Below are positions 30,077 through 41,247 of a DNA stretch of 64,000 bases, in pieces. A program made the position numbers and the translations under genes. The notes under the pieces were generated by a model, which did no database searches, had not been told where the DNA came from, and saw only the letters and a list, made by a program, of their open reading frames with translations. The DNA is from Bathymodiolus japonicus methanotrophic gill symbiont (lineage in GTDB: Bacteria > Pseudomonadota > Gammaproteobacteria > Methylococcales > Methylomonadaceae), in NCBI RefSeq assembly GCF_019721995.1, contig NZ_BLYC01000012.1:34709-98708 (forward strand), in the 5' to 3' direction. Each line of letters begins with the position of its first letter. Position 1 is the stretch's first letter.

Positions 30077-30593
30077 CTGAAGTTTCCCAATTATTGAGTA
30101 GCTGAAATACACAATGCTGGTGTATCGAGGTTTATTTTAGGTGGTTTTGCCATGTTTATAGCAAACCCCTACTTAATTCCCCTTAGGCAATAGCATTTGA
30201 AACGAATGAAAAGACTATTTTTTTCATACGCTGTCAGCCCCGGACGGGCTGATAGTCTCCAGAAGGCGCAGGGAAATTTGCCAATCCGAAGTGCGCGATA
30301 GCGCGCGAGGGAGGCTAAAATTTTATCCCGAATAGCCGTAGAGCCATTTGTGGTAGCCATGACTGAGCTGCTTTGTGCTCAGTCTGTGGCGGACGCAGGG
30401 CGGCTGGAGCATCTCCTATTCGGAATGCAATTCTTGCTCCTCTCGCGTGCTGCTAGCACACGTCGAATCAGCGAATTGCCCTGTCGCCTATCAGGGACTA
30501 AAAATCACCACTTCGCTAAGCTACGTTTCCATGATTTTCAGCGGTTGTAGCATAGTTTCAATTTTACCATAAATAATTATTGGGAAACTTCAG
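30077..30593 (+). repeat. MITE D with an inserted B/A hybrid
   Basis: D has terminal repeats CTGAAGTTTCCCAAT and is 204 bp when empty. Here 202 of those bases are present, flanked by TCTTTAA on both sides (30070-30076, 30594-30600), and 315 bases of hybrid element interrupt it at 30229-30543, where two D bases (TA) are lost. Confidence 0.92.
30229..30543. repeat. Hybrid of inverted element B and element A
   Basis: The left part is element B in reverse, from its CAGCG end to about 30420. The right part is the 3' portion of element A in forward orientation. They meet at the shared string CTATTCG (30416-30422). The product looks like an inversion or template switch between an A and a B copy. 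Confidence 0.9.
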
Positions 30594-30674
30594 TCTTTAA
30601 GTGCTAATCCCATAATATGTCCCTAACTTTCACAAAGTATACGTAGTGTAAACACTTCTCTCACAATCAGCCAT

Positions 30675-30700
30675 AAAAAAAGGGCCTTGCGACCCTTCCT
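30675..30700 (-). terminator. Rho-independent terminator after pnp
   Basis: On the minus strand AAGGGTC-GCAA-GGCCCTT followed by a run of T, 25 bases after the pnp stop codon. Confidence 0.88.
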
Positions 30701-30724
30701 TATAGTGATAATCAAAAAAAGCGC

Positions 30725-32815
30725 TTAGTTTGCTTCTTTCTCTACCTCTTTCATACTTAATCTTACACGACCTTGACGGTCAATTTCCAGCACCTTCACT
30801 TTAACAATATCACCTTCTGATAGCTTGTCACTGACTTTATCGACATGCTCATTAGTAATTTGAGAAATATGCACCAGACCATCTTTACCCGGAAGAATGG
30901 TCACAAATGCACCAAAGTCCATTAAGCGGGCAACTTTTCCTTCGTAGATTTTACCCACTTCAACTTCAGCGGTAATTTCTTCAATGATCTTCTTAGCCGC
31001 TTCTCCTGCTGCTTTATCGACTGAAGATACGTTAATTGTGCCATCATCGCTTAGATCAACATTCGCACCGGTTTGCTCGGTAATACCACGAATGGTAGCT
31101 CCACCTTTACCAATAACTTCACGAATTTTGCTCGGGTCAATTTTAAAGGTAATAATTCTGGGGGCAAAATCAGACATCTCTTCACGAGTTGACGATAAGA
31201 CTTTATTCATTTCACCTAAAATATGCAAGCGCCCTGCTTTAGCTTGTTCCAAAGCAGTACTCATAATTTCAGAGGTAATTCCATCAATTTTGATATCCAT
31301 CTGTAAAGCAGTAACTCCTTGCTCAGAACCCGCTACTTTGAAATCCATATCACCTAAATGATCTTCATCACCCACAATATCAGACAGCACGGCAAAATCA
31401 TCGCCTTCTTTAATCAAGCCCATGGCAATACCTGCAACCGGTGCTTTCAGAGGAACCCCTGCATCCATAAGTGCCAGACTAGTACCACAAACAGAAGCCA
31501 TCGAGCTAGAGCCGTTTGATTCGGTAATTTCTGATACCACACGGATAATATATGGAAATTCAGCCATATCCGGCATAACAGCCGCAACTCCACGTTTCGC
31601 TAAACGGCCATGACCAATTTCACGACGTTTGGGTGAGCCTACAAAACCTGTTTCCCCAACACTGTATGGAGGGAAATTATAATGCAGCATAAATGGCTCT
31701 TTATACTCACCAGCCAGTGCATCAATAATTTGCGCATCACGCTCAGTACCTAATGTTGCTACAACTAGCGCCTGTGTTTCACCACGCGTGAATAATGCCG
31801 AACCGTGAGTGCGAGATAACACACCGGTGCGTACTGCAATGGGTCTGACGACATCTAATTCACGTCCATCGATACGTTTTCTATCGCTTAAAATTGCGCT
31901 ACGTACGACTCTTTTTCCGATTTCTTCAATAATGTCGCGAATATCAGCTTCCTGATATTGCTCATCTGCAGTTAATTTTTCAACCACTGCGGCTCTAATT
32001 TCGCTTAAAGCATCCTGACGTACTAATTTTTCTGCAATTTGATAAGCAGTCGCAATAGAGGCTTCTACTTCTGCAGTTACTAATGCTTCTAGTTCTGTAT
32101 CTGCGACTGGTGCAACCCACTCATACAGAGGCGTATTAACTTCTGCAGCAAATTCATTAATTGCCTGAATCGCAACCTGCATTTGCTCGTGGCCAAATAA
32201 AACCGAACCCAACATGATTTCTTCAGTTAGGTTATCCGCTTCAGACTCAACCATCAATACAGCGTGTTCAGTACCGGCAACAACTAGGTTCAATAATGAT
32301 TCTTCTAGTTGTTCTTTATTCGGATTTAAAGCGAACTCACCATTGATATAGCCAACGCGTGCAGCACCTACAGGGCCATTAAAAGGCAGGCCAGATACGG
32401 CTAACGCAGCAGACGCTCCTAATAATGCCGGGATTTCCGGATCCACATCGGGGTTTAATGAAACAACCGTGATGATAATTTGCACTTCGTTAGTATAGCC
32501 CTTAGGAAATAAAGGACGAATCGGTCTATCAATCAGACGACAGGTTAAGGTTTCTGTTTCTGTCGGACGGCCTTCACGTTTAAAAAATCCCCCCGGAATT
32601 TTTCCAGCAGCATACGCTTTTTCCTGATAGTTCACTGTTAATGGAAAAAAGTCACCTTTAGAGGCTTCTTTTTTACCAACGACTGAGACTAAAAGCGATG
32701 TACCTTCAACATCAATCATAACTGCGCCGCTAGTCTGCCGTGCAATTTCACCTGTTTCAATACTGACGAGTTGTTCACCGTATTGAAATTCTTTTCTGAC
32801 TGGATTCAGATTCAC
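30725..32815 (-). CDS. pnp: Polyribonucleotide nucleotidyltransferase
   Basis: 696-residue 3'-to-5' phosphorolytic exoribonuclease of the RNA degradosome. Two RNase PH domains separated by a helical domain, then a KH domain ([15 protein letters not shown], about residues 555-570) and a C-terminal S1 domain ([27 protein letters not shown], about 620-650). The active-site stretch KPRREIGHG-like ([16 protein letters not shown]) is intact. Downstream of rpsO with an attenuating terminator between. Confidence 0.97.
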   Translation of the reverse strand: MNLNPVRKEFQYGEQLVSIETGEIARQTSGAVMIDVEGTSLLVSVVGKKEASKGDFFPLTVNYQEKAYAAGKIPGGFFKREGRPTETETLTCRLIDRPIRPLFPKGYTNEVQIIITVVSLNPDVDPEIPALLGASAALAVSGLPFNGPVGAARVGYINGEFALNPNKEQLEESLLNLVVAGTEHAVLMVESEADNLTEEIMLGSVLFGHEQMQVAIQAINEFAAEVNTPLYEWVAPVADTELEALVTAEVEASIATAYQIAEKLVRQDALSEIRAAVVEKLTADEQYQEADIRDIIEEIGKRVVRSAILSDRKRIDGRELDVVRPIAVRTGVLSRTHGSALFTRGETQALVVATLGTERDAQIIDALAGEYKEPFMLHYNFPPYSVGETGFVGSPKRREIGHGRLAKRGVAAVMPDMAEFPYIIRVVSEITESNGSSSMASVCGTSLALMDAGVPLKAPVAGIAMGLIKEGDDFAVLSDIVGDEDHLGDMDFKVAGSEQGVTALQMDIKIDGITSEIMSTALEQAKAGRLHILGEMNKVLSSTREEMSDFAPRIITFKIDPSKIREVIGKGGATIRGITEQTGANVDLSDDGTINVSSVDKAAGEAAKKIIEEITAEVEVGKIYEGKVARLMDFGAFVTILPGKDGLVHISQITNEHVDKVSDKLSEGDIVKVKVLEIDRQGRVRLSMKEVEKEAN

Positions 32816-32875
32816 TATTGTTTTTCCTTAGTTTTATAAATTGGATTTGTAACGTGCGACCCAAGCACTAGACAA

Positions 32876-32904
32876 TAAAAAAGCGGTACAGTGTACCGCT
32901 TTTA
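32876..32904 (-). terminator. Terminator between rpsO and pnp
   Basis: Near-perfect palindrome AAGCGGTACACTGTACCGCTT with flanking A and T runs, 12 bases after rpsO. Its position matches the partial terminator between rpsO and pnp known in E. coli, so some transcripts would read through. Confidence 0.88.
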
Positions 32905-32916
32905 TTATTTTAGCTT

Positions 32917-33186
32917 TTATTTACGTAAGCCTAGACGTGCAATTAAAGACTTATAACGCTCGCTGTCAGTTCTCTTCAGATAATCCAGCAACTTACGACG
33001 CTGGTTAACCATTCTCAAGAGTCCACGACGTGAGTGATTATCTTTTTTATGTGCCGCAAAATGCGGTGTTAAATGATTGATATGGGCGGTTAATAAAGCA
33101 ACTTGAACTTCTGATGAACCCGTGTCGGTCTCAGATAGACGGTATTCTTCAACAACTGCTTTTTTTTGTTCTGCTGTAAATGGCAT
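32917..33186 (-). CDS. rpsO: 30S ribosomal protein S15
   Basis: 89 residues, the standard S15 length. S15 is a primary 16S rRNA binder in the platform of the small subunit. The conserved [18 protein letters not shown] and [17 protein letters not shown] patterns are present. A TATAAT-like -10 box lies at 33200-33205 on the minus strand. Confidence 0.98.
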   Translation of the reverse strand: MPFTAEQKKAVVEEYRLSETDTGSSEVQVALLTAHINHLTPHFAAHKKDNHSRRGLLRMVNQRRKLLDYLKRTDSERYKSLIARLGLRK

Positions 33187-33199
33187 TTTAATCCCTATG

Positions 33200-33205
33200 A
33201 TTATA
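33200..33205 (-). promoter_or_regulatory. Possible -10 box for rpsO
   Basis: TATAAT on the minus strand, 14 bases before the rpsO start codon. No good -35 at 16-18 bases could be seen, so it is weak evidence. Confidence 0.35.
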
Positions 33206-33268
33206 GTGTAAAGAGTCTTGGCTCTCTGGTTAATATGTTTCCACGATAGGGTGTAGAAACACGAAAAT

Positions 33269-34177
33269 TTAATTCAGTTTAAATAATTTTCTAGGCTGTA
33301 TTTTAGCATTCATTAACATTTCGCCCAAGCCTAAAAATTGCTGCTGGTTATATAAACGACATAAGCCCTGCCTAACGTCCTGAACAGGTGCTAATATTTG
33401 CTGGCCTTGTACAACTAGATCCATATCAGAGCAGGAAATATTGACAGCTGGAATTGCCTGTAGCGGCTTATCAACGGCTTGTAATATCGCTTGTAACGCA
33501 TCATCTGTCGGTATTGCTTTTAATTGCTCTATAGTTAGCGCGTCATCCAGCTTGAACATACCTGCGGCAGTACGGCGTAATTCTTTTACTGTTGCGCCGC
33601 ACTTAAAGGCATGACCTATATCTTCAGCTAAAGTCCTGATGTATGTCCCTTTTGAGCACTGTACATCCAGAGTCAGCAAGCCATCTGAAAAATTCAGGCA
33701 TTCGATGGCATAAATAGTAATTTTACGTTCCTTACGCTCAACGGTAATGCCTTCACGTGCTAACTCATAAAGTTTCTTACCATTATGTTTTAGTGCGGAA
33801 TACATCGGTGGCACTTGCTCGATCTCTCCAACAAACCCCGCAAGGCACGCTGCAAGTTGCTGCTGACTAATTTCAGGCACTTCTTTAACTTCCAGCACCT
33901 TACCATCAACATCGCCAGTATCGGTCATAACACCTAACTGAATAACTGTTTGATAACGCTTATCATCTTCTAGCATATAAGCAGAAACCTTGGTTGCCTC
34001 CCCCAGACAAATGGGCAACAAGCCCGTTGCCAGGGGATCAAGACTCCCCGTATGCCCTGCTTTATTGGCATTATATAGGTGCTTTACTTCCTGCAGTGCT
34101 TTATTAGAACTAATACCCTGCCTTTTATCTAACAGTACGATACCATGAATATCACGGCCTTTTTTGCGTCGTGCCAT
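33269..34177 (-). CDS. truB: tRNA pseudouridine synthase B
   Basis: 302-residue enzyme that makes pseudouridine 55 in the T loop of tRNAs. The catalytic Asp is in [14 protein letters not shown] (about residue 44). The [12 protein letters not shown] motif (about 180-192) is present. It starts 3 bases after the rbfA stop codon in the nusA-infB operon. Confidence 0.97.
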   Translation of the reverse strand: MARRKKGRDIHGIVLLDKRQGISSNKALQEVKHLYNANKAGHTGSLDPLATGLLPICLGEATKVSAYMLEDDKRYQTVIQLGVMTDTGDVDGKVLEVKEVPEISQQQLAACLAGFVGEIEQVPPMYSALKHNGKKLYELAREGITVERKERKITIYAIECLNFSDGLLTLDVQCSKGTYIRTLAEDIGHAFKCGATVKELRRTAAGMFKLDDALTIEQLKAIPTDDALQAILQAVDKPLQAIPAVNISCSDMDLVVQGQQILAPVQDVRQGLCRLYNQQQFLGLGEMLMNAKIQPRKLFKLN

Positions 34178-34180
34178 ACG

Positions 34181-34558
34181 TTAATCTTCACCTTCTGAGG
34201 TGTCTTGTACTGGCTTTGGTTCCGCTAATAATTCCGAGACGCGCATGCCTTTTTCAAAGGAATTATCATAATAAAACTTGATATAAGGCACGTTTCTAAG
34301 CCGCATTCGTTTACCCATTTCCGAGCGTATATAAGGTGCCGCATCATTCAGCCAGCTTATGTTATTTTTCTGCCCCTCAGTATCTGCACCCAAAGCAGTA
34401 ATATAAACTTTAGCCGTCGCCAGGTCTTTACTTAACTCAACTTCATTAACGGTAATAAAGCCTATGCGCGGGTCTTTAATGCCCTGTTGCAAAATGATCG
34501 CTAATTCCTTTTGCATTTGCGAGGCAACGCGCGCACTACGCTTAAATTCTCTAGCCAT
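34181..34558 (-). CDS. rbfA: Ribosome-binding factor A
   Basis: 125-residue KH-type protein needed for 16S rRNA maturation at low temperature. Shows QMQKELAIILQQGIKDPR and YIRSEMGKRMRLRNVPYI patterns. Its start codon touches the infB stop codon, so it is coupled to infB. Confidence 0.96.
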   Translation of the reverse strand: MAREFKRSARVASQMQKELAIILQQGIKDPRIGFITVNEVELSKDLATAKVYITALGADTEGQKNNISWLNDAAPYIRSEMGKRMRLRNVPYIKFYYDNSFEKGMRVSELLAEPKPVQDTSEGED

Positions 34559-37173
34559 TAGAGTTCACGCTGCACTTCAAAGCGTTCAAAAACTTCAATC
34601 TGATCACCGACTTTAACATCGTTATAGCTCTTAACTCCGATACCGCATTCCATACCCATTTTGACTTCATTGGCATCATCTTTAAAGCGGCGTAATGACT
34701 CTAATTGGCCTTCATAAATGACCACGTTGTCACGTAACACTCGAATCGGTAAATTACGCTTAACAAAGCCATCGATCACCATACAACCCGCAATCGAACC
34801 AAATTTTGGTGAGCGGAATACATCTCTAACTTCTGCCAGACCGACGATTTTCTCTTTGATCTCTGGTGATAACATGCCACTGAGTGATTTTTTCACTTCA
34901 TCAATAGCATCATAAATCACACTATAATAATGCAGGTCTATACCTTTTTCCTGAATCAATTTTCTGGCAGTCGCATCGGCACGGACATTAAAGCCCATCA
35001 AAATTGCACCTGAAGCTAATGCCAGATTCGCATCTCCTTCATTGATACCACCCACACCGCCATATACAATTTTTACTGATACTTCGTCAGTAGACAGTTT
35101 AATCAGTGATTCACGCAGAGCTTCCAGACTACCTTGCACATCTGTTTTAATAATAATATTTAAATTAGACGTTTCGCCCGCAGCCATTTTAGAAAATACT
35201 TCTTCCAGCTTTGATGATTTTTGTGCGGCATTATGTCTTAGCTTGCTCTTATCTTCTCTATGTTCTGCAAGATCTCTGGCTGCTCGCTCATTAGTTACCA
35301 CAACAAAATCATCACCTGCGTTAGGCGTGCCGGAAAGCCCCAGAATTTCTACCGGAGTAGAAGGCCCTGCTATTTTAACAGTCTCGCCATTTTCATTAAA
35401 CATGGCTCGAATACGGCCATACTCTTGACCACATAATACAATCTGACCTTGTTCCAGCGTTCCTTTCTGAACCATAATCGTTGCTACAGCACCACGCCCT
35501 TTATCGAGTCTAGATTCAATAACCAGGCCGGAAGCTTTACCTTCATTAGGCGCTTTTAATTCAAGGATTTCAGCCTGTAAAATCAGCGATTCAATTAATT
35601 CATTAACCCCTACGCCTGTTTTGGCAGAAACTTTGATAAATTGCACATCGCCGCCCCATTCTTCAGGCACTACCTCAATCGCTGCTAGTTCCTGCATTAC
35701 TTTATCGGGATTAGCTTCTGCTTTATCAACTTTATTGATCGCAACAATCATTGGCACACCCGCAGCACGTGCATGTTCCACCGCTTCTTTAGTTTGCGGC
35801 ATGACTCCATCATCCGCAGCAACAACCACAATAACGACATCGGTCACATCCGCTCCACGCGCACGCATCGCTGTAAAAGCGGCATGCCCGGGAGTATCAA
35901 GGAAAGTTACCGCACCATGGTCTGTTTTAACTTGATAAGCCCCAATATGCTGGGTAATCCCACCTGCTTCACCTGACGCGACACGGGTTTTACGAATGTA
36001 ATCCAGTAAAGACGTTTTCCCGTGATCAACATGCCCCATAATTGTCACGATAGGTGCTCTAGGAAATTCATTGCGTTCATCCGTTTCAGTATGTTCCGCC
36101 AGCATATCGGTTTCATGATCTTCTTCACTCGTCATGACCGGGTTATGCCCCATTTCTTCAACTAGGATGACTGCCGTTTCCTGATCAATACTCTGATTAA
36201 TGGTCGACATAATACCCAGCTTCATTAAATGCTTGATCACCTCTGCTGCTTTTACACTCATTTGCAGAGCTAACTCAGAAACAATAATATTTTCTGGAAT
36301 ATTAATAGCTTTAGCCCCAATTTCAGTCGGCATTTCAAAAGTATGCTTAGCATTAGGATCGACAAATTGCTGCTCCTGTCTACCACGGCCTCCTTTTTTG
36401 CGACCTTTTTTACCATAAGCTGGTTTGGCGCCACCGGCTGGCTTATCAGCCCGTCTATGCACAGTTGCTGGTTTAGCACCTGGTTTTGTCGCACCGCCAG
36501 GTCTGTTAGTCGCGGGTTTTCTCCCGCCCCCACCTCCTGCTTTACGCTCTGCCGCTGCTTTCTTCGCTGCCGCCATTTTTCTTACTTTATCAGCATTGCG
36601 TTCAACTGATGCTTCCAGACGTTTAGCTTTTTCAGCCTGATGCCGCTCAGCCTCGGTTTCCTTTTCTTTTTTCACCCGTTCGGCGCGAGCATCTTCTTCC
36701 TTCTTCCTGATTGCAGCTTGCTTTGCTTCCAGTCCAGCTTTTTCTCTGGCGGTCTTATCCCTATGTAACTGTTCTTCAACTTCCTGCTTTTTTGCTCGCT
36801 CTTCCAGATCTTTTTTAACCCGCTCAAGTTCTGCTCGCTCTTCTGCTGAAATAGCATCTTCACGCTTGATATAGGTTTTTTTCTTGTTGACCTGAATATT
36901 AATCGTTTTGGTATCTTTTCCAGAGACTGTGCCCTGTTTTAAAGAGGTTACCGTACGGCGCTTTAAGGTCACTTTTTTAGCAACACTGGCATCGGTTTGC
37001 TCATCTTTTCCATGACGTTTTCGCAAATGCCCTAATAGTGTCATTTTATCGTCATCATTAATCTTGTCATCCGCAGAATGTGCAGCAATACCCGCTTCTT
37101 TCATTTGTTCTAATAAGCGCTCCAGAGGTATGCCAACTATGCCAGCTAATTCTTGTACTGTTTTATCACTCAT
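34558..37173 (-). CDS. infB: Translation initiation factor IF-2
   Basis: 871-residue GTPase that brings initiator tRNA to the ribosome. Domains: N-terminal IF2_N helical domain, a long Lys/Glu/Ala-rich linker (about 120-280), the GTPase domain ([12 protein letters not shown] about residue 380, [15 protein letters not shown]), and beta-barrel domains with the C-terminal initiator tRNA-binding part. Complete. Overlaps nusA by 4 bases. Confidence 0.98.
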   Translation of the reverse strand: MSDKTVQELAGIVGIPLERLLEQMKEAGIAAHSADDKINDDDKMTLLGHLRKRHGKDEQTDASVAKKVTLKRRTVTSLKQGTVSGKDTKTINIQVNKKKTYIKREDAISAEERAELERVKKDLEERAKKQEVEEQLHRDKTAREKAGLEAKQAAIRKKEEDARAERVKKEKETEAERHQAEKAKRLEASVERNADKVRKMAAAKKAAAERKAGGGGGRKPATNRPGGATKPGAKPATVHRRADKPAGGAKPAYGKKGRKKGGRGRQEQQFVDPNAKHTFEMPTEIGAKAINIPENIIVSELALQMSVKAAEVIKHLMKLGIMSTINQSIDQETAVILVEEMGHNPVMTSEEDHETDMLAEHTETDERNEFPRAPIVTIMGHVDHGKTSLLDYIRKTRVASGEAGGITQHIGAYQVKTDHGAVTFLDTPGHAAFTAMRARGADVTDVVIVVVAADDGVMPQTKEAVEHARAAGVPMIVAINKVDKAEANPDKVMQELAAIEVVPEEWGGDVQFIKVSAKTGVGVNELIESLILQAEILELKAPNEGKASGLVIESRLDKGRGAVATIMVQKGTLEQGQIVLCGQEYGRIRAMFNENGETVKIAGPSTPVEILGLSGTPNAGDDFVVVTNERAARDLAEHREDKSKLRHNAAQKSSKLEEVFSKMAAGETSNLNIIIKTDVQGSLEALRESLIKLSTDEVSVKIVYGGVGGINEGDANLALASGAILMGFNVRADATARKLIQEKGIDLHYYSVIYDAIDEVKKSLSGMLSPEIKEKIVGLAEVRDVFRSPKFGSIAGCMVIDGFVKRNLPIRVLRDNVVIYEGQLESLRRFKDDANEVKMGMECGIGVKSYNDVKVGDQIEVFERFEVQREL

Positions 37174-38693
37174 TTTTCGCCCTCGCTGTTTTCATTAGCA
37201 AACCAAGGTTCGCGCGCTTTCATAATTAATTTAGCAGCCACTTCTTCATTCACCCCCTCGTAGTCAAGCAGATCATCTACCGCTTGCTCCGCTAAATCGT
37301 CCATCGTTATAATGCCTTTGCTCGCTAACTCAAATGCCAGCTCTTCCGACATACCTTCCATAGCTAGCAAATCCTCTGCAGGTTCTGCTGTTTCAATTTT
37401 CTCTTCAGATGCAATCGCATTGATAAGCAAAATATCTTTTGCACGAGATCTTAATGTTTCCACTAACTCTGCATCAAAACCGTCAATCTCCAGCATTTCA
37501 CTACTCGGCACATAGGCAATTTCCTCAACTGTATTAAAGCCAACTTCAACTAGCACAGTTGCAATATCCTGATCGACATTCAATTGCTCTTTAAATCCAT
37601 CAACTAATTTGTGTAACACTTCTTCAGAATCTTTGTTAACTTCATCAGCATCTCGAACATTAAGTTCCCAACCAGTTAATTCAGTCGCCAGACGCACATT
37701 TTGTCCACCACGCCCTATCGCCTGCGATAAGCTATCGGTTGATACCGCAACATCCATGGTGTGTTTGTCTTCATCAACGACGATAGACTCAATTTCAGCC
37801 GGTGCCATGGCATTAATCACAAACTGAGCTTCATTTTCATTCCATAAAATGACATCTATCCGTTCGCCATTAAGCTCATTGGAAATGGTCTGCACTCTAG
37901 AGCCACGCATACCTACGCAAGCGCCAACTGGATCTATACGCAAATCGTTACTGCGTACCGCTACTTTTGCCCTTGAACCTGGGTCTCGTGCAGCCCCTAA
38001 TACATTAATCAACCCCTCACCTACTTCAGGCACTTCCAGGCGAAATAAAGCTAATAATAATTCTGGCGCTGTACGGCTAACAAATAATTGCGGCCCGCGC
38101 ACTTCGGTACGCACCTCTTTTAAATACCCCCGTATACGGTCACCAACTCGTACTGTTTCTCTTGGAATCATGTGTTCGCGAGGAATATAAGCATCTGCAT
38201 TACCACCTAAATCCATATAGACACTACCTTTTTCAATACGCTTAATCACCCCCGTGAGTAATTCGCCGACCTTATCCATATAGGCATCAGCCACTTTTTT
38301 TCGTTCAGCTTCCCGTACTTTGTGGATAATAACCTGCTTTGCTGCCTGCGCTGAAATACGTCCAAATTCGGCTGGCTCAATTTCATCTTCGACAAAATCA
38401 TCGACTTCGATTTCCGGATCATCTAATTGCGCAATTTTCAGGGCAATCTGTGTCGTCGGAAATTCTACACCACCAGGAAATTCATCACTTTTTTCAACCA
38501 CCTGCCAGCGTCGGTAAGTCGTATTAGCACCGCTCTCTCTATCAATCGAAACGCGCGCCAGAATAGGAAATTCATAACGCGAAATAGTGGCACTCTCCAG
38601 TGCAGATTCAATCGCCTGAAATATGATTTCTTTTTCTATATCTTTTTCATTGGAAAAAACATCTACAACCAACAAAACATCTTTATCTGCCAT
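37170..38693 (-). CDS. nusA: Transcription termination/antitermination factor NusA
   Basis: 507-residue RNA polymerase-associated factor. N-terminal polymerase-binding domain, S1 domain ([22 protein letters not shown], read in two parts), two KH domains ([14 protein letters not shown] and [18 protein letters not shown]) and two C-terminal acidic repeats (about 365-500) of the gammaproteobacterial type. Follows rimP by 10 bases. Confidence 0.98.
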   Translation of the reverse strand: MADKDVLLVVDVFSNEKDIEKEIIFQAIESALESATISRYEFPILARVSIDRESGANTTYRRWQVVEKSDEFPGGVEFPTTQIALKIAQLDDPEIEVDDFVEDEIEPAEFGRISAQAAKQVIIHKVREAERKKVADAYMDKVGELLTGVIKRIEKGSVYMDLGGNADAYIPREHMIPRETVRVGDRIRGYLKEVRTEVRGPQLFVSRTAPELLLALFRLEVPEVGEGLINVLGAARDPGSRAKVAVRSNDLRIDPVGACVGMRGSRVQTISNELNGERIDVILWNENEAQFVINAMAPAEIESIVVDEDKHTMDVAVSTDSLSQAIGRGGQNVRLATELTGWELNVRDADEVNKDSEEVLHKLVDGFKEQLNVDQDIATVLVEVGFNTVEEIAYVPSSEMLEIDGFDAELVETLRSRAKDILLINAIASEEKIETAEPAEDLLAMEGMSEELAFELASKGIITMDDLAEQAVDDLLDYEGVNEEVAAKLIMKAREPWFANENSEGEK

Positions 38694-38703
38694 CTAATCC
38701 TCC

Positions 38704-39165
38704 TTAAATTGAATAGTCTGGCTCAAGCTTTGCTTTCGACATCGCCTGAAATGGAACTTTATAAACCTGACCATCCTGCTGCAGATAAACATTATTATCC
38801 TCAACCTTTTCGATCAACCCTGTTATTTTGCGTCTACCGCCGACAGGCTTAAATAAATTCACCTGTGCAGTATGACCAATAAACTGCTCAAATTGCTTTA
38901 ACTTAAAAAGCGGCCTATCCATGCCCGGCGATGAAACTTCCAGGTTATATTCCCCTGCAATAGGGCCTTCTACATCCAGCACCCCGCTTACCTGATGGCT
39001 GACTTTAGAGCAGTCTTCCATCCCAACGCCCTGCTCAATATCAATAAAAATACGCAAAAAACCATGTTTCGGATGAGAGTTATACTCAACCCCTACGCAT
39101 TCATAACCCAGCCCTTCGACCACGGGTTCAATTAATTTAAGCAAATGTTCAGGAGCTTGTTTCAT
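38704..39165 (-). CDS. rimP: Ribosome maturation factor RimP
   Basis: 153-residue factor for 30S subunit assembly. Contains the typical VSSPGMDRPLFK motif (about 83-94) and IDIEQGVGMEDCSKVS. First protein gene of the rimP-nusA-infB-rbfA-truB operon, downstream of tRNA-fMet as in E. coli. Confidence 0.97.
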   Translation of the reverse strand: MKQAPEHLLKLIEPVVEGLGYECVGVEYNSHPKHGFLRIFIDIEQGVGMEDCSKVSHQVSGVLDVEGPIAGEYNLEVSSPGMDRPLFKLKQFEQFIGHTAQVNLFKPVGGRRKITGLIEKVEDNNVYLQQDGQVYKVPFQAMSKAKLEPDYSI

Positions 39166-39189
39166 TACGCCTCACTTTCTTGCACACAT

Positions 39190-39213
39190 AAAAAAAGAGG
39201 CTAAAGCCCCTTC
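39190..39213 (-). terminator. Putative terminator upstream of rimP
   Basis: On the minus strand GGGGCT-TT-AGCCTC followed by seven T. The stem has one G-U or mismatch. It lies between the tRNA and rimP, so it may attenuate read-through into the operon. Confidence 0.7.
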
Positions 39214-39251
39214 AATACAACCTATATCACTATTTCCCTTCACCTAGAAAC

Positions 39252-39276
39252 AAAAAAACCCCAAAAAGGGGTCCTT
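39252..39276 (-). terminator. Rho-independent terminator of tRNA-fMet
   Basis: On the minus strand GGACCCC-TTTTT-GGGG followed by seven T, directly after the tRNA 3' end. Confidence 0.9.
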
Positions 39277-39283
39277 AAAAATC

Positions 39284-39360
<77 letters not shown>

Positions 39361-39373
39361 ATTGATTTTTTTA

Positions 39374-39401
39374 ATTATACTAGATATTCTAATTCTAGCA
39401 A
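39374..39401 (-). promoter_or_regulatory. Sigma-70-like promoter of tRNA-fMet
   Basis: TTGCTA (39401-39396) and TATAAT (39379-39374) on the minus strand with 16-base spacing, ending 13 bases before the tRNA. Position and match fit the tRNA promoter. Confidence 0.75.
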
Positions 39402-39411
39402 GTTTAATTTA

Positions 39412-39903
39412 TTATAAATTTAAAAAAACTAGCACTAGCCCAGCCATCAGCCCTGCAATTACATCATCCAGCATAATACCAAAGCCACCTGATATTTTTT
39501 GATCTATCCATCTTATTGGCCAGGGCTTGAAAATATCGAATATTCTAAACAATACAAATCCTGCTATTAGATTCTGCCAGCTAAAGACTACAAACCACAT
39601 AGTTATCAAAAAACCGGCAATTTCATCCCAGACTATACCGCCAAAATCATGTTCGCCTAATTTATCTGCTGCAATGCCACAAATCCAGATGCCTATAATT
39701 GAGGACAACACGGCGACAATGCTATACACCCAGTTATTTGCCTGTACTAAAACTAAATAAATGGGCACAGCCGCTAAAGTTCCAAAGGTTCCCGGTGCTT
39801 TTCTTGCAAGCCCCGACCCAAAGCCAAAGGCCAGACATAAAACGGGATCTATTAATATTTCCCGCGCTGTTAATTGATTTTTTCCTACTCTAGTCAAAAA
39901 CAT
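39412..39903 (-). CDS. pgpA: Phosphatidylglycerophosphatase A
   Basis: 163-residue membrane enzyme that dephosphorylates phosphatidylglycerol phosphate, the step after PgsA. Motifs HDFGGIVWDEIAGFLI and FRIFDIFKPWPI with the conserved acidic residues, and GTFGTLAAVP near the N-terminus. Ten bases after thiL, the common thiL-pgpA pair. Confidence 0.95.
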   Translation of the reverse strand: MFLTRVGKNQLTAREILIDPVLCLAFGFGSGLARKAPGTFGTLAAVPIYLVLVQANNWVYSIVAVLSSIIGIWICGIAADKLGEHDFGGIVWDEIAGFLITMWFVVFSWQNLIAGFVLFRIFDIFKPWPIRWIDQKISGGFGIMLDDVIAGLMAGLVLVFLNL

Positions 39904-39913
39904 GATTTATAAC

Positions 39914-40897
39914 TCATAAAAAGTGCTCAAAGCCACTTATATTAAAATTTGAAGTTTTGCCATCGCGTATTAATCTCAAACCCCGAGACTCTTCCACAAC
40001 ACCTATACACGTACAGGCTACATTTAGCTTGCTGACATTTTCAGGCACAATGGTAAAACATAATTCGTAATCTTCACCCGCAGTCAATGGCATCCGCCAG
40101 TCACCCGTTAGTTGCATATATGTAATTACAGCCTGCGACATCGGTATTTGCGCATAATCCAGCTTGGCACCAACATTACTGCTACTCAAAATATGCCCCA
40201 GATCGGCAGCCAGACCATCTGAAATATCAATACAGGCATTTGCCAGGGACCGAATAGCCAGACCTTCTTTAATACGAGGCTCAGGTCGATTAAATCGCTC
40301 CATAGCCTGCTGAATGCCCTGCCCTATATAACCTTGTTTGATTTTTAAGCCCAGACCAGCATCGCCAAAACATCCTGTCACATAAATCAAATCACCCACT
40401 TTTGCAGCCGAGCGTCTTAATGCCTGATCCTTAGGCACTAAACCCAGCGCTTGAATACTTAAAGTCAAGGGACCTGACGTTGTATCGCCACCAATTAAAT
40501 CCAGTTGATATTGATCAGCCAAAGTAAACATACCACCAGCAAACGCTTTAAGCCAAGCCGAATCAACATTGGGCATGGTGAGCGCCAAGGTGATCGCAAC
40601 GGGATCTGCCCCCATGCTGGCCAAGTCACTTAAATTAACCGCAAGCAATTTATGCCCTAAATCTTCCGGCGACACATCGGGAAAAAAATGAATATTCTCC
40701 ACCATAGTATCGGTGGTAATTGCCAATTCATATCCCTCGGGAATGGCCAATAATGCACAATCATCACCAATCGACAGACGAGTAGCTTTACGCTGTGCAG
40801 AACGGGTAAAAAACTGCTGAATTAAATTAAATTCTGCAAGTTCAACAACTGTTTCGTTTCGATCGATTGTGCTATTTTTATCTTGTTGATTTAACAT
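39914..40897 (-). CDS. thiL: Thiamine-monophosphate kinase
   Basis: 327-residue kinase making thiamine diphosphate from thiamine monophosphate. AIR synthase-like fold with IGDDCALL, TTDTMVENIHF, VNLSDLASMGADP and TAGEDYELCF. The N-terminus is about 20 residues longer than the usual start at the AEFNLIQQFF motif, and no other ATG lies between, so MLNQQD is kept as start. Confidence 0.95.
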   Translation of the reverse strand: MLNQQDKNSTIDRNETVVELAEFNLIQQFFTRSAQRKATRLSIGDDCALLAIPEGYELAITTDTMVENIHFFPDVSPEDLGHKLLAVNLSDLASMGADPVAITLALTMPNVDSAWLKAFAGGMFTLADQYQLDLIGGDTTSGPLTLSIQALGLVPKDQALRRSAAKVGDLIYVTGCFGDAGLGLKIKQGYIGQGIQQAMERFNRPEPRIKEGLAIRSLANACIDISDGLAADLGHILSSSNVGAKLDYAQIPMSQAVITYMQLTGDWRMPLTAGEDYELCFTIVPENVSKLNVACTCIGVVEESRGLRLIRDGKTSNFNISGFEHFL

Positions 40898-40953
40898 TAA
40901 AGTTTATTAATTTATCTTTTCAACAGATGCTACACAAATGTTATAGGCAATCA

Positions 40954-41247
40954 CTACTGTGCGTTTTGCAGTTTCTGTAATTCTCTATTATGTTCATCTA
41001 ACTGGCGCTGCATATTGGACAGCTTTGGATTGACATAATCAAATGCTCTGGGTACATTCACGTGCGGCGCGTTGTGAACCGGTTTCATCTGTTGCTCATC
41101 CTCGAACTGAAACTGTTCCTCAATCGCCGCACCTGGACTCGACACCTGACTGGACTTTTCCACACTGTCAGTTGACCGTTTTGCAGGCATGCTGCCTTCT
41201 TTTTCCTGCCTTAATTTAAGCAAGCACTGCTTATCTATATATTCCAT
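40954..41247 (-). CDS. Hypothetical protein, 5' end cut by ISa
   Basis: About 97 codons remain. The only nearby ATG comes from the ISa terminus (CACTGATG followed by native GAATATATAG), so the native N-terminus is probably lost. The protein is hydrophilic, with a C-terminal helical stretch (SNMQRQLDEHNRELQKLQ) likely to form a coiled coil. I do not recognise the family. It lies upstream of thiL on the same strand. Confidence 0.5.
   Translation of the reverse strand: MEYIDKQCLLKLRQEKEGSMPAKRSTDSVEKSSQVSSPGAAIEEQFQFEDEQQMKPVHNAPHVNVPRAFDYVNPKLSNMQRQLDEHNRELQKLQNAQ

Larger units (their letters stand above)
29490..30613 (-). pseudogene. Uma2-family nuclease-like protein, split by MITE D
   Basis: Uma2 (DUF820) proteins have a PD-(D/E)xK nuclease fold and unknown biological role. 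The core is present: YELIDGEAYFMAPAPN, PDVLVVCD, GAPDWVLEVLSPATASHD and KKRDLYERHGVREYWLV. The start codon and six codons (MGLALK) lie at 30613-30594. MITE D, carrying a B/A hybrid element, is inserted between codon 7 and DTAYHNYTDYL, with a 7-bp repeat (TCTTTAA on the + strand). Translation would have to restart at 29990 or a non-ATG codon. Confidence 0.88.
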
